This document shows positions 53,191-64,000 of a stretch of 64,000 bases of DNA, piece after piece; the stretch's first letter is position 1; each line of letters begins with the position of its first letter. Source of the stretch: Chelydra serpentina (taxonomy: Eukaryota; Chordata; Testudines; Chelydridae); contig JBAIAC010000132.1 in assembly GCA_037349315.1 (NCBI GenBank), positions 1,302,001-1,366,000 on the forward strand, given 5' to 3'. The notes under the pieces are model-generated. The model searched no databases. It saw only the letters and a list, made by a program, of their open reading frames with translations, and was not told the origin of the DNA. Both the position numbers and the translations under genes were made by a program.

Positions 53191-54322
53191 GAATGAGTGG
53201 TTGTGGCTACTTCCACATGGGTTTGGCTTTGTTCTAAGGCAGTCACTTGTGAACAAATACAGCGGAGCCGTGTCCCTGTAACTCACACTGCTAGCCTGGA
53301 GATCCTGAGCGACTGGGCACCACATTGAGTCTGAAACTGGAGAACAAGCCTCCCTTTCTTTAGAGGACCAGAGCTCTCTGTGCAGGCCTGGGTGTCATGG
53401 GCTGAGGGGTGGAGAGACCTGGGGGGCTGTTGGTACCCAACAAGTGATGAGCATTATAGGCCCTGGGCAGGCTGGGGGGAATCAAGAAGGAGGATCCAGT
53501 GAACAGCAGCCAGGTGACACGTGTCTGTCTGTCCGTCGGTCTTCCATGCACCAGTTCCCGCCTAGGCTACAAGTGTTCTCGCTTTCTCTTCTCAGTTCCT
53601 CATGCCATTGGGTAGCGGAGAGAATGGCCAGCCTGTGACAGAGAACGAAAGAAGCAGCCACCCTGAGCCCATCCCTGGGCATGGAAACCAGACAGTGATC
53701 TGCAGAAGTTTGCTTAAGTTAAGTATTGCGAGAGGGTTGCAAAGACTCTTGTGTGTGCAGAGAATTGGTTATGTTAACCTGGGGGAGTCCCTGAGGAAAG
53801 GCCTCTGCATGTAACTGGTGCCCGGTAAGCTTGGGGGAGCCCTTTGTGCCCTCTCAGGGACAAGTCAGTTGCCCATGGTCTCTATACCCCGGGGACCCTG
53901 CTGGCACCGGGGCCTGGCCCGGCCCCCACCCAGGCAGCTCTCACGGCTGCGAGCAGTGGAAGGGTGGCAGCCGGGAGCTGAGGGGCAGTCGCAGCCCCAA
54001 GCAGCAGGAGGACAAGACAGGGCAGCGCTGCGGCTCCCTGCACCATGGCACCAGCCAGCTCCCTCCCAGCTCTGGCTTCTGGCCTCTGACCTGGGCAGGG
54101 GGCGGGGCCTTCTAGGGGAGGAGGTGGGGCTTACATGTCACTGAGGAGGTGCAGGGGGTGGGGCCACAGAGAGGAGCAGGCATGGGGGTAGGTGCAGCTC
54201 CCACCAATTTCTGTCTCCTCCACCACAGGCCCTGGTAAGAGCAGGCGCTGCCCCTGCTGGCCACAGCTTGTCACTACTCCTGTGTGGGAAACACTCTCGG
54301 TGCCATAGCCCGACAGGCCACC

Positions 54323-54787
54323 GGGTGTCGCTGCTGCTCAAGGGGAAAGAGTCTGTGCATTACCCCGACTGGCCACCGGGTGCCGCTGCTGCTCCAGGGG
54401 AAAGAGCCTGTGCATTACCGCGACTGGCCACCGGGTGTCGCTGCTGCTCCAGGGGAAAGAGTCTGTGCATTACCCCGACTGGCCACCGGGTGTCGCTGCT
54501 GCTCCAAGGGAAAGAATCTGTGCATTACCGCGACTGGCCACCGGGTGCCGCTGCTGCTCCAGGGGAAAGAGTCTGTGCATTACCCCGACTGGCCACCGGG
54601 TGTCGCTGCTGCTCCATGGGATAGAGTCTGTGCATTACCGCGACTGGCCACCGGGTGTCACTGTTGCTCCAGGGGAAAGAGTCTGTGCATTACCGCGACT
54701 GGCCACCGGGTGTCACTGCTGCTCCAGGGGAAAGAGTCTGTGCATTACCCCGACTGGCCACCGGGTGTCGCTGCTGCTCCAGGGGAA
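54323..54787. repeat. 55-bp minisatellite, about 8.5 units
   Basis: Same unit as 14041-14395 with two more copies. The reading frames across it are repeat artefacts. Confidence 0.87.
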
Positions 54788-55154
54788 ACACTCCCGAGGG
54801 TTGGGGAGGTGTCGATTGTTGGGGGCACCAGGCAGGTGGGAGGAGCTGGGGGAGGGGAGAGCTGGCTGCTGATGGATGCTAAGTACAGCTGCCAAGGACG
54901 GTTTTTATGCTACTGCAGACATAAAGGTTGCTACCCTTCCCCCGCTATTTATGACAATGGTTAAGGGCAGTTTAATAGCTATTAGAATTATTTAAACCAT
55001 TATTCAAATAACCGCTGCTGCTCCAGGGGTGGTGGGGGAGCTCCCTGGCAGGCCACCGCCTCAGCCACCTCTTGCCTCATGGCCTAGGCTCTTGGCGCTC
55101 TGCTGGTCGCTGCCTCACTTGAAGGCCTAGAGCAAAAAGAAAGAAGCACATGCC

Positions 55155-55226
55155 TATCAGAAGATGGTTTTGATCCACCAATGTCTGTGTTATGGACCCA
55201 GCACGCTGCCCCTGCGGCACTCTGCC
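55155..55226 (-). pseudogene. Initiator tRNA-Met-like sequence, second copy
   Basis: Same as 14762-14833 apart from a G/A difference near the 5' end (CACGCTGCC against CATGCTGCC on the plus strand). Confidence 0.66.
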
Positions 55227-55351
55227 GCCTCTTCACCTGCCGTGTCCAGTACCCGGCCTCCAGCATCCGGACCGTGTGAGCTCTAGTGCTGACAGGCAGA
55301 TGCGCCGGCTGGGAGGCAGCAGCCTTGGCAACAGCAGACTTGTATCTCTGT

Positions 55352-55425
55352 GTCTCTGTGGCGCAATGGGTCAGCGCGTTCGGCTGTTAACCGAGAGGAT
55401 GGTGCTTCGAGTCCACCCAGGGATG
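55352..55425 (+). tRNA. tRNA-Asn (GTT), second-flank copy
   Basis: Identical to 14959-15032 over the 74 nt, including the changed box B. Confidence 0.75.
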
Positions 55426-56546
55426 GTAGCAGCCCCTTGCTGTTACCTCGCCCCTGCGGGGCCCTTTTGCTGCCTCAACACCGTCCCTCTTGGCCTCACT
55501 GCTCCCAGCTGGTGGTCCGAAACGTGCGCTGGATGTGACTCAGAAACCCATCTCCCAGCAGCCAGGCCGGGGGCTCGGGCTTAATCCTCAAGGCCGAGCG
55601 CAAAACCTTCAGCCGGGCATGTTTCGCTCCCTTCCCGCCTCCGTCCAAGCGGCAAGGGAGAAACGGACGAGACTCGCCGGCTCGAAGACGCCTCCCTCCC
55701 GCTTCCCTGTGGGCTGCACAAAGCTCTTGGCCTGCTTCATGCCTCGTCAGGGGAGCGCGGCCATGCTGCCCACGCCTGAGTCACGTCTGCAGCCTGGCCC
55801 GCCCCAGCTGACGGAGCAGAGCCACACGAGTCAATGGCAGGTCGAGTCGGGGCCCCATAACCTGACCTCCCGGCGCTCCGGTTCTGGGGTGGCTGGGGCC
55901 ACGCAGCCCACTCTGGGGCTGGGAGGGGGCTGGGGTTCTAGGCTGGGGCGGGAGCTGGACTGATGTATTCTGGACACTTAACTGCATAGCTACCTCTCTC
56001 TGGGGGTGAAAAATCCACCCTCCTAACCAATGTAGTTGAGCTGAGCGGAGCCCTGGTGTAGATAGCGCTAGATGGGTGGAAGAATTCTTCTGTCAACCTG
56101 ACTACTCCAGTGATGGGAAACACCTCCCATCGCCGCAGTGACTGTCTGCTGCAAAGTGCTACAGCAGGTGTGAGTGTAGAGAGCCTAAGGGCAGGTGCAC
56201 ACTACAGGCCTAAAGCCACCTAAATTACACAGCTCCAGCTACGTGAATAACATAGCTGGAGTTGACAGAGCTTAGGTCAACTTCTGGCCTTGTCAGGTCG
56301 ACAGGAGAGTTTCCTGTGACTTACCTTATGCTCCTTGTTTTGGTGGAGAAGAGGAGAGTGATCAGGTGATCAACTTAGCAGGTCTCCACTTGACCCACTA
56401 AATCAACCCCACGGTGGATTGATCACCCCACATCAATCCCCCAGTAAGTAGATACAAGCCCTAAGCGTGAGCCCAGATCTGGCTCCTGTTGGCACTGTGA
56501 ATGCTCAGGCACTGAAATTGCAGGCATGAGATCACTCTCACACTTC

Positions 56547-56628
56547 CATAGTCAACAGGATTCAGTCCTGCACAAGTTGATCCCAAAAGAGTTTTATTCC
56601 AGCACCTTAACCACTCGGCCACAACTAC
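56547..56628 (-). pseudogene. tRNA-Ser-like pseudogene, second copy
   Basis: Duplicate of 16154-16235, with the same broken anticodon arm. Confidence 0.66.
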
Positions 56629-57704
56629 TTGGCTGTTCAGTCTCTCTCACTACATTATAGTTCTGTACTCAGTGAGTTCTCACTTCCCGTTGTTTGCCCA
56701 GACCAGCGTCCCCAGCACACTCACTGCTGTGCAGTTGTGCACCTGTGTCCATGGCTGAACAGCGAGAATTCCTGCCAATCTGAACATCATGACACCCGGC
56801 AGAAAGCCACACGTCAGTTGTTTTTGGGGAATTCAATCTCTGTACTCCTGGAACCCCGGCAAGCTGAAACCCAAAGTTTCCCCCCAGAGCCTCTCAGCCC
56901 CCTGGTAGGTGAGCTGGGAACTCACCAGCTGCCTGCGCAGTCGAAGGTTCCTACCCGTCAAGAACACACCCCAGCCCCACATGCCTGCAGATTTGCTGCC
57001 CGGAGCCCCCAGGAGGCTGGGCGGTACATGACGCTGATCCCCGGCTGGTAGCGCCAGCAAACACCAAGACAGTGCATCCAGGAGCAACAGCTGGACACTG
57101 CAGGGAGGGGCTGCTGCTTTCCCCCCACCTGCATCTCTGCCCAGGAGGCTGTCCTGGCTGCAGAAAAATCCCCGCATTTTTTGGTCTCTTTTGGGGAAGG
57201 GAGCTTTATACTGAGGGCGTCAATGATATAAAATAGAGAAATGTACTGCTTGTTGGACGTTTCACCAGCTGTACTGGAACTGTGATACGGGGATAATTCA
57301 ATGGCTTCAGTTACACTGGAGACGCACTTATTCCAGAATACGAGCGTCAATCTGGGAAGTTGTACCAGTGTAACTGAAGTGGTTTAAATTCCCCTGAGCA
57401 CGGCCCTGCCGAAACAACCCAGCCAGTGCCACCCCGCCAAAAAAAAACTACAGCTCCACCCCGCCGAAACAAAAACAACAAAACAACCCCCCCCCCGCCC
57501 GAGCGTCACCCCGCCGAAACCAAGCAAAACAAAAAAGCCCAAGTGCTGCCCCGCCGCCCCAAGATTGGCCGCCCCTTAGTCGGTGCTGCCCCAAGTATGT
57601 GCTTGGTCTGCTGGTGCCTGGAGCTGTCCCTGGCTGTAAACTTGCTGCATGCGGGGGGGTGGGTGTTTTTTCACACCCCTGAGCACAGAAAGTTACAGCG
57701 TAGT

Positions 57705-58505
57705 TGTCATAACTATACACCTAATAGTAGCCTAGAATTCCTCCTTGCCTGTAAGGGGTTACGCTCAAATAACCTGGCTGGCACCTAACCAAAAGGACCA
57801 ATGAGAAATGAAAATACTTTCAAATCGGGGAGGGAGGAGGCTTTTGTTTCTGCTCTTTGTTGGTGTGTGTGTTCTCTCTTGGGACTGAGAGGGGCCAGAC
57901 AGAAACCCATCTCCTCCAGACCATCCTAAACCAACTCTCCAATATTGCAACAAGTGTTATTAAGCCAGGCAAGGCGTATCAGGTTATCTTTTGTTTTGCT
58001 TGTGAATTTTCCCTGTGCTAAGAGGGACGTTTATTCCTGTTTTCTGTAACTTTAAAATTTTACCTACAGGGGAATCCTCTGTGTTTGACTCTGATTACCC
58101 TGTAGTTATTTTCCATCCTGATTTTACAGAGATGATTTTTACCTTTCTTTTTTTAAAAACATCCTTCTTTTAAGAACCTGACGGATTTTTCTATTGGTCT
58201 AAGACACAGGGGATTGGGTCTTTGATCACTTTGTAACCAATTGGTTAGGGTATTATTCTCAAGCCTCCCCAGAAAAGGGGGTATAAGGGCTTGGAGGGAT
58301 ATTTTGGGGGAAGAGGAACTCCAAGTGGTCCTTTCCCCTGGTTCTTTATTAAATCACTTGGTGGTGGCAGCGTACCGTCCAAGGACAAAGGATTTGTGCC
58401 GTGAGGACGTTTTTAACCTAAGCTGGTAAAAATAAGCTTAGGGGCCTTTCATACGGGTCCCCACATCTGTACCCTAGAGTTCAGAGTGGGGAGGGAAACC
58501 TGACA
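57705..58505. mobile_element. Solo LTR, second copy of 17311-18111
   Basis: Same ends and the same GTAGT/GCAGT flanks. Confidence 0.82.
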
Positions 58506-59544
58506 GCAGTAAAGTGCTAGGGTAGACAAGGCCTTAGTATCAGGTGACCAGGTCAGCTGACTCTATAGGGCCCCATGGAGCCATTCTTCATAGGCTGACT
58601 CACAAGTTCCCAGGAAGACTAAGTTCTTTCACAGTCCATTGTCTCTTGCTGATGGGCCATCAAGCCCTTGTAGTCCCAGAAGTGTTCGCAGTGGGAGTCA
58701 CCCAAAGCAACAAATATGGAACAGACACACAGGTCAAGATTTCTAATTTCATCGACAAAAATGATCCATGCATACAAATGGGATAATCATATGCAGTAAA
58801 TCGCAGCCTTTCCAATGATATCTCATGTGAACCATCTTGTATAAAGCATACCTCAGTTATGACATATTCATATCAGAAGCAGAGTTTGGTAAAGTATATG
58901 GAATGCCAGGTCACACTAGCAATACCATGTGATGCGCCTCCCTCATACTCTGTTCAATCAATCATTTTTACAGAGCATTTCAGAAGATGGTGAAGAAAGC
59001 CCAGAGCAATTAGGATGTGATACCAGTCAGCTCTGTGTTCTTGGGGAACCAGGGTGCAGTATCCGGCCTGTCTGACTCATGAAGGACTCCTCCCCAGCCT
59101 CTGCTTGAACTTAAACTGACCAGAGAAAAGACTTGCAGAGAGCAATGAAGGGCGCTGGGAGACACACCTAGACCCCTCCTGACAAGGGTGATAGGATTAA
59201 GGCAATTCCCCAAGCCTCATCTGCATCAAAGGTGGGAGGGGGTCATGGGGGAGGTGAGGGCCTTGTATCCCCCATCCCTCAGCCACGCGGCCCAGTATCC
59301 ATTCCCAGGTGTGAGTGTGACCTGCCCCTTCCTGCTCACAGATTCCCTACAAACCCCCAGAGCCCATCCAGGCTTGTCTCCCGCCTCCACCTCCCAGTAA
59401 CGCCTCCCGCCCGCGAACCCCTCAGCGCCCAGGAAACAGGGACAAGGCTGAAATCTCTCAGGGTTGTCGGGCAGATCCTGGCGTGTGTCTCCATGTCTCA
59501 CACGTTTCCAATCCTCAGACAGGACGAGGTCGGGATTTCCCGTG

Positions 59545-60330
59545 TTTGGGAGGGGGAGGAGAGAGGCAGGTCAGGTTGGTGGATATACGTATTGGGGGAG
59601 TGGCAGGGGCGAGGGTGTCAGGGAGGGGGGAGGAGAGAGGCAGGGCAGGTGGGTTGATGGACGTATTGGGGGAGGGTAGAGGGAGGGGCAGGGGCGAGGG
59701 GGTGAGGGACGGGGATGAGACAGGCAGGGCAGGTGGGTAGATGGACGTATTGGGGGAGGGAATGGGGAGGGGCAGGGGTGAAGGGGTCAGGGACGGGGAG
59801 GAGTGAGGCAGGGTAGGTGGGTAGATGGACGTATTGGGGGAGGGAAGGCGGAGGGGCAGGGGGCAGGGGGTCAGGGAGGGGGAGGAGAGAGGCAGGGCAG
59901 GTGGGTAGATGGACGTATTCGGGGAGGGAAGGGGGAGGGGCAGGGGGTCAGGGAGGGGGAGGAGAGAGGCAGGGCAGGTGGGTAGATGGACGTATTGGGG
60001 GAGGGATGCGGGAGGGGCAGGGTGTCAGGGAGTGGGAGGAGAGAGGCAGGGCAGGTGGGTAGATGGATGTATTCGGGGAGGGAAGGGGGAGGGGCAGGGC
60101 GTCAGGGAGGGGGAGGAGAGAGGCAGGGCAGGTGGGTAGATGGACGTATTGGGGGAGGGAAGGGGGAGGGAAGGGGGAGGGGCAGGCGGCAGGGGGTCAG
60201 GGAGTGGGAGGAGAGAGACAGGGCAGGTGGGTAGATGGACGTACTGGGGGAGGGAAGGGGGAGGGGCAGGGGGTCAGGGAGTGGGAGGAGAGAGGAAGGG
60301 CAGGTGGGTAGATGGACGTATTCGGTCGGA
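59545..60330. repeat. 77-bp GA-rich minisatellite, second copy
   Basis: Same array as 19151-19935, with a few base changes inside units. Confidence 0.9.
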
Positions 60331-61496
60331 GAGGGGGAGAGGGGGTTTGGAAAGTGACCGTAGGCTTCCCAGCTGATGGCCGGCCCTGCTCTTTAGCCAA
60401 AGGCCTCAGCCTAAGAACAAGGTCTCCGATTATCCTGGGGAGAGGAGGCCTATGAGCAGGCAGACGGTGATTTTGAGTCTGTATTTTATACCTCTATAAC
60501 GAGCTAAGTGATGAGAATACACCAAATTCTTAAAGTCTAGGCCTTTGCAGACAGGCCTGAATATCTACATCCTAATGTGTCCCCTCCACTAGCTCTTTTG
60601 AACCCCAGTCTGTGACCCCCAACAGCCTCATGTGCCCCACAATGTCCAACTCCCGTATCCTATGGCTCCTGACCTGGCCTGAAAGGCCGGGGAACTGTTG
60701 GGCCCCAGCCTCTTCTCTTCCCTGTCAGCAGCTGAAACCACGTGGCTTGAGAATGGCGGCTCTGTTCTGATGCAACAGCAGCCACTGGTGGCTAACGGTG
60801 GAGCTGCAGCAGATTTCCAGCAGCATCTATTTCTGCAGAGACAAGTTCTGTGCAGCACATGAATCCTGCATGTCTGAAGCAGTGTCCCTCTCATTTTGTC
60901 CACATATATGCAGAAGGAATTTTATGTGCACCCATAAGGAGGTGATGTGTCACACAACATTCATTAAAACGAAAATAAGAAAGAAAAACTTGTAGCACCT
61001 TAGAGACTAACAAATTTATTCCAGCATAAGCTTTCATGGGTTAGTACCCACTTCATCGGATGCATGGAATGAAACATACAGTAGACAGATATTTATACAG
61101 TCAGAGAAACATGATAAGGTGGAGGTGCATAGACCAACCTTAAGAGGCTAATTAATTGAGAGGAACCATAACAGCAGGGGAAGAAAAACCTTTCAAGTGA
61201 TAAACATGATGGTCACACAGGTGTGAATGAGGATCGTTAACTTAAGGGAAATAGATTCATCGTGTCGATACAAATGCTTGTGTCGGCAAAACGTCTGTCT
61301 TCCACTGGGGGGCTTTTTTAAGTACCTACAAAAGACAAAATATTTGTCGACAACTGTGCAGTGTAGACATACCCTAAGGCACAGAGAGAGATGGCTTTTG
61401 CTCTTTTGCCTACTGCTAATAACAGGGCACTAATAGAGGAGAAAAAAGAGGCAGGCAGGCCACAAGGAAGTGAGAAGAAACAACAGCTCAGTGGTT

Positions 61497-61568
61497 GGAG
61501 AATGTGAGCATCAATCCTGCTACCTCTTACATGCAAAGCACATGCTCTACCACTTGAGGTACTGTCCC
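61497..61568 (-). pseudogene. tRNA-Ala-like pseudogene, second copy
   Basis: Duplicate of 21103-21174. Confidence 0.48.
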
Positions 61569-62221
61569 ACCTCTGGCTTGTGGGTATGGCACCAGCCAGG
61601 CAAAGTGAGGGATCTGGGGTCTAAAGTGGAACAGAAGGTCAGTTGGGGGGATGCTTATAGTTGGGGAAGGGGTCCCGAGCCCTGGATCCCAGCCACACGC
61701 CTTGGCACAAAGACCAATGGTCCCTGCAGGACGTGTGTCGCAGGGAGAAGAGTTAGTAATAAGAATAAGCAACACATTTCAGAAGAGAACATGACTTTTA
61801 TCTAACCCAACGTATCCAGGAGCAGCCCCAGCTCAGGATCCCCACCCGGACTCACACCAACTCCCTGGCACAGCGTTCAGTCAGCAGCCCTCCCTTGGCC
61901 TGGCTGGACCCCCACAGACACATGGCCACATACAGCCTGTCCCTGAGCCGGCTCACTCCACGCTGTCTGTAGGCCTCGATCATGGGCTGAGCTCAGGAGG
62001 TCATAGGGGATACCAGTCTGAAGTCCCTTGACAGAGAAAAACAGCTCACACCAAAAGCTGATCTAAAAATGATCCAGGATGAAATAAGTGAGCTCCCACT
62101 CCCTGGATACAGCAAAGAGACGTTCCCCTACTGGGGTCTATTCTATCTAACTTCAAACAGACTGTTAGATTTGGGAAAGTGACAACTTCATAACCAGAGC
62201 TGCTTTCAGGGCTGCCTAAAG

Positions 62222-62804
62222 CCGAGGTTCTCAACCTTTTTCTTGCTGAGGCCCCCGTCAACATCCTATAAAAACACCAGGGCCCGGCAGGGTGGGCGGG
62301 TGTTGGCTCCGGGCTGGGCAGACACCCTTGGGCATAGGCATAGTTTTACTTCTATTTGGGGGCGGGGGCAACGGCTGGTGGGGCTCAAGCCAGCTCCGCA
62401 CAGCAGGGTCCAGGGATGGTGAGCCACCTCCACCCTCGACTCACTCAGGAGGCCCCCACCTGTCTGGGTAGTGGGGGGGATGCAACCAAAAATATAACTC
62501 AAACGGGGGGGACTCGGTTCAAAAAGTTAGAAAAGTGCTCAGGGTGCAGGGAGGGGGTAGCTAGGGGCTGTGTAGTGCCAGGGGGCTCCCAGTGCAACTC
62601 CCGCTTCAGGGGCGGAGGCATTGGGGCTCCCGACTTCAGCCTCCCTGCTGCTCCGGGCTCGGGGGGGGAGGGGAGGTTTGCCGGCTTCAGCCCCGTGCCG
62701 CTCCTGGCTTCAGCGCTGGGGTCGCTGCACCAGGTTTCAGCCGCGGGGCTCCCTGGTGCCCCTGAAAGGGCTCACGGCCCCGGACCCCCGGCTGAGAACC
62801 GCTG
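62222..62804. mobile_element. Non-autonomous hAT-like element, second copy
   Basis: Duplicate of 21828-22410 with the same terminal sequences. Confidence 0.63.
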
Positions 62805-63451
62805 ATCTAAACAAAACAAAGCTCCTTCTTCAGCACCGTTAGCCAGGTCTGGCTGAACGCAGAGCCATGGGGCCAGTGGCAGCAGAGACAGGTGACTGGG
62901 CTCCTTCCCCTGCAAGCCGAGCCGAGACGCCCGGTGTCCGGAGAGTCCCCCTCACCCGCGCCTGCGTCGTGCCGATCTGGGGCAGCGCCGGGCTGGATTA
63001 GAATAGGGTTCACTGGGGAACTAGATACATTCATGGAGAATAGCTCTATGAGCCAGGATGGGCAGGGAGGGTGCCTCTAGCCCCAGGGTGGGCAAAGTTT
63101 TTGGCCCGAGGGTCACATCGGGGTTGTGAAACTGTATGGAGGACCAGGTAGGGAAAGCTGTGCCTCCCTAAACAGCCTGGCCCCCTGGCCCCTATCCGCC
63201 CCCTCCCACTTCCCGCCCCCTGACTCCCCGCTCAGAACCTCCAACCCATCCAACCCCCCTTGCTCCCCTGACCGCCCCCTCCACCTAACTGCCCCCTGGG
63301 ACCGCACCCCCTATCCAGCTCCCCCTGCTCCCTATCTCCTGACTGCCCTGACCCCTAACTACACCCCCACCCCAAACCGCCCCCCCGGGACCCCACCCCC
63401 TATGGAATTGCCTTGCTCCTTGTCCCCTGACCCCTGTCCACAACCCACCCC

Positions 63452-64000
63452 TGTCACGGACTCACAGGTCGTGCCCTCTCTTGCCCCGTGCGGTCCGTGG
63501 GGGGGTGCCCCTTTCAGTGAGACAGCCCTTCTCGGGGGTCCACTCTCTCTTGGGGTCCAGCCCCTCCACCTCCTGGATCCACACCTCTCTGAGCCTTAGC
63601 ACACCTGTCTCTCACCGTGGGCCCCTCAGGGAGTCCACGCACTCTGGACCTCCGGGCCTCCACCCCCGAAGGGGACGATGCAGCCCTGTTCTCTAGCCCA
63701 GAGTGACTCTCAGCCAGCGTCAAACTGGAGGGATGATTGAGCCTTGAACACAGCACAGGAACTCTCAGGGCCTCAGGCCTGGCCTCCCTCAGCCCAGCAC
63801 ATCCAGCTCTCTCCTGTATCCCGGTGGGCTCTGCCTGCTTCCTCTCTCCAGCCCAGAGCCCCCTGCTTCCCAGCTGGGCTGTGGATATCACTGGCCCCAA
63901 GCCCCACCTCTGTCCATTGTCTTCTCTCCAGGTAAACAGCCCTGCAAACAGGGTTGTCTGGGCCTCTTCTCTGTCTCTGGCCACCCCGTGGCTGGAAACC
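63452..64000. mobile_element. Solo LTR, second copy of 23058-23834, cut by the window end
   Basis: Starts TGTCACGGAC after ACCCC. The 3' end is outside the window. Confidence 0.72.

Larger units (their letters stand above)
50891..54787. repeat. Palindrome core, second copy
   Basis: Duplicate of 10650-14395, including the central spacer, the LTR in the left arm and the ~1-kb block in the right arm. Confidence 0.85.
54788..59287. repeat. Outer right palindrome arm, second copy without a partner
   Basis: Duplicate of 14395-18893. Its inverted left-arm partner is missing from this flank. Confidence 0.85.
47683..64000. repeat. Second copy of the flank (duplicate of 7437-23605)
   Basis: Collinear with the first flank, offset 40241 at the start, 40282 after the (TG)n difference, and 40393-40395 after the minisatellite. 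Single-base differences are sparse. The copies differ mainly in tandem-repeat length. It contains no gene absent from the first copy. Bases 47881-49821 and other unlisted gaps hold the same unassigned sequence as their counterparts. Confidence 0.95.

Noticed and set aside
1..64000. CRISPR array or prokaryotic operon interpretation
   Set aside because: Repeats are contiguous minisatellites without spacers. LINE, SINE, spliced genes and tRNA relics indicate vertebrate nuclear DNA.

Overview
The window looks like nuclear DNA of a reptile, most probably a turtle. The evidence is CR1 LINE pieces carrying the sauropsid 3' tail, tRNA-derived SINEs that share that tail, several solo LTRs and hAT-type MITEs, tRNA relics, and no host protein gene that I can recognise apart from a decayed C2H2 zinc-finger fragment. 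This is inference from repeat content; no species is claimed.

The main feature is an almost complete Polinton/Maverick (adintovirus-like) endogenous DNA virus at about 30.57-47.61 kb. Its long terminal inverted repeats (TIRs) contain 146-bp promoter-like units. Rightward genes are a spliced TIR gene, a small ORF, a multi-exon spliced gene, protein-primed family B DNA polymerase, packaging ATPase, and two small conserved ORFs. Leftward genes, from the right end inward, are a second spliced TIR gene, retroviral-type integrase, penton-like protein, pVI/core-like basic protein, major capsid protein and adenain-like protease. The two sets converge at about 41.9-42.07 kb. Visible lesions are few: a frameshift and a nonsense codon in polB, a frameshift in the major capsid gene, loss of an in-frame ATG in the penton gene, a frameshift in the spliced accessory gene, and a rearranged left terminus. 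Integrase, ATPase, protease and the small ORFs are open.

The most unusual point is that each TIR carries a promoter array, a first exon, an intron and a splice acceptor, and the repeat ends exactly seven codons into exon 2. The two ends therefore predict two spliced proteins with the same first 106 residues and different C-termini.

Bases 1-1671 are the right end of another Polinton copy. The 16 kb beyond it (7.44-23.9 kb) recur almost unchanged after the complete element (47.68-64.0 kb). Polinton plus flank is therefore duplicated in tandem, or two haplotypes were assembled in series. The first flank contains an imperfect palindrome of about 15 kb (3.55-18.89 kb, centre about 12.12 kb) with tRNA-Asn and initiator-tRNA-like sequences in both arms; the second flank has lost its outer left arm. 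The rest of the flanks is interspersed repeats, minisatellites and unassigned sequence. The Polinton abuts CR1 material on its left, as does the first copy on its right.
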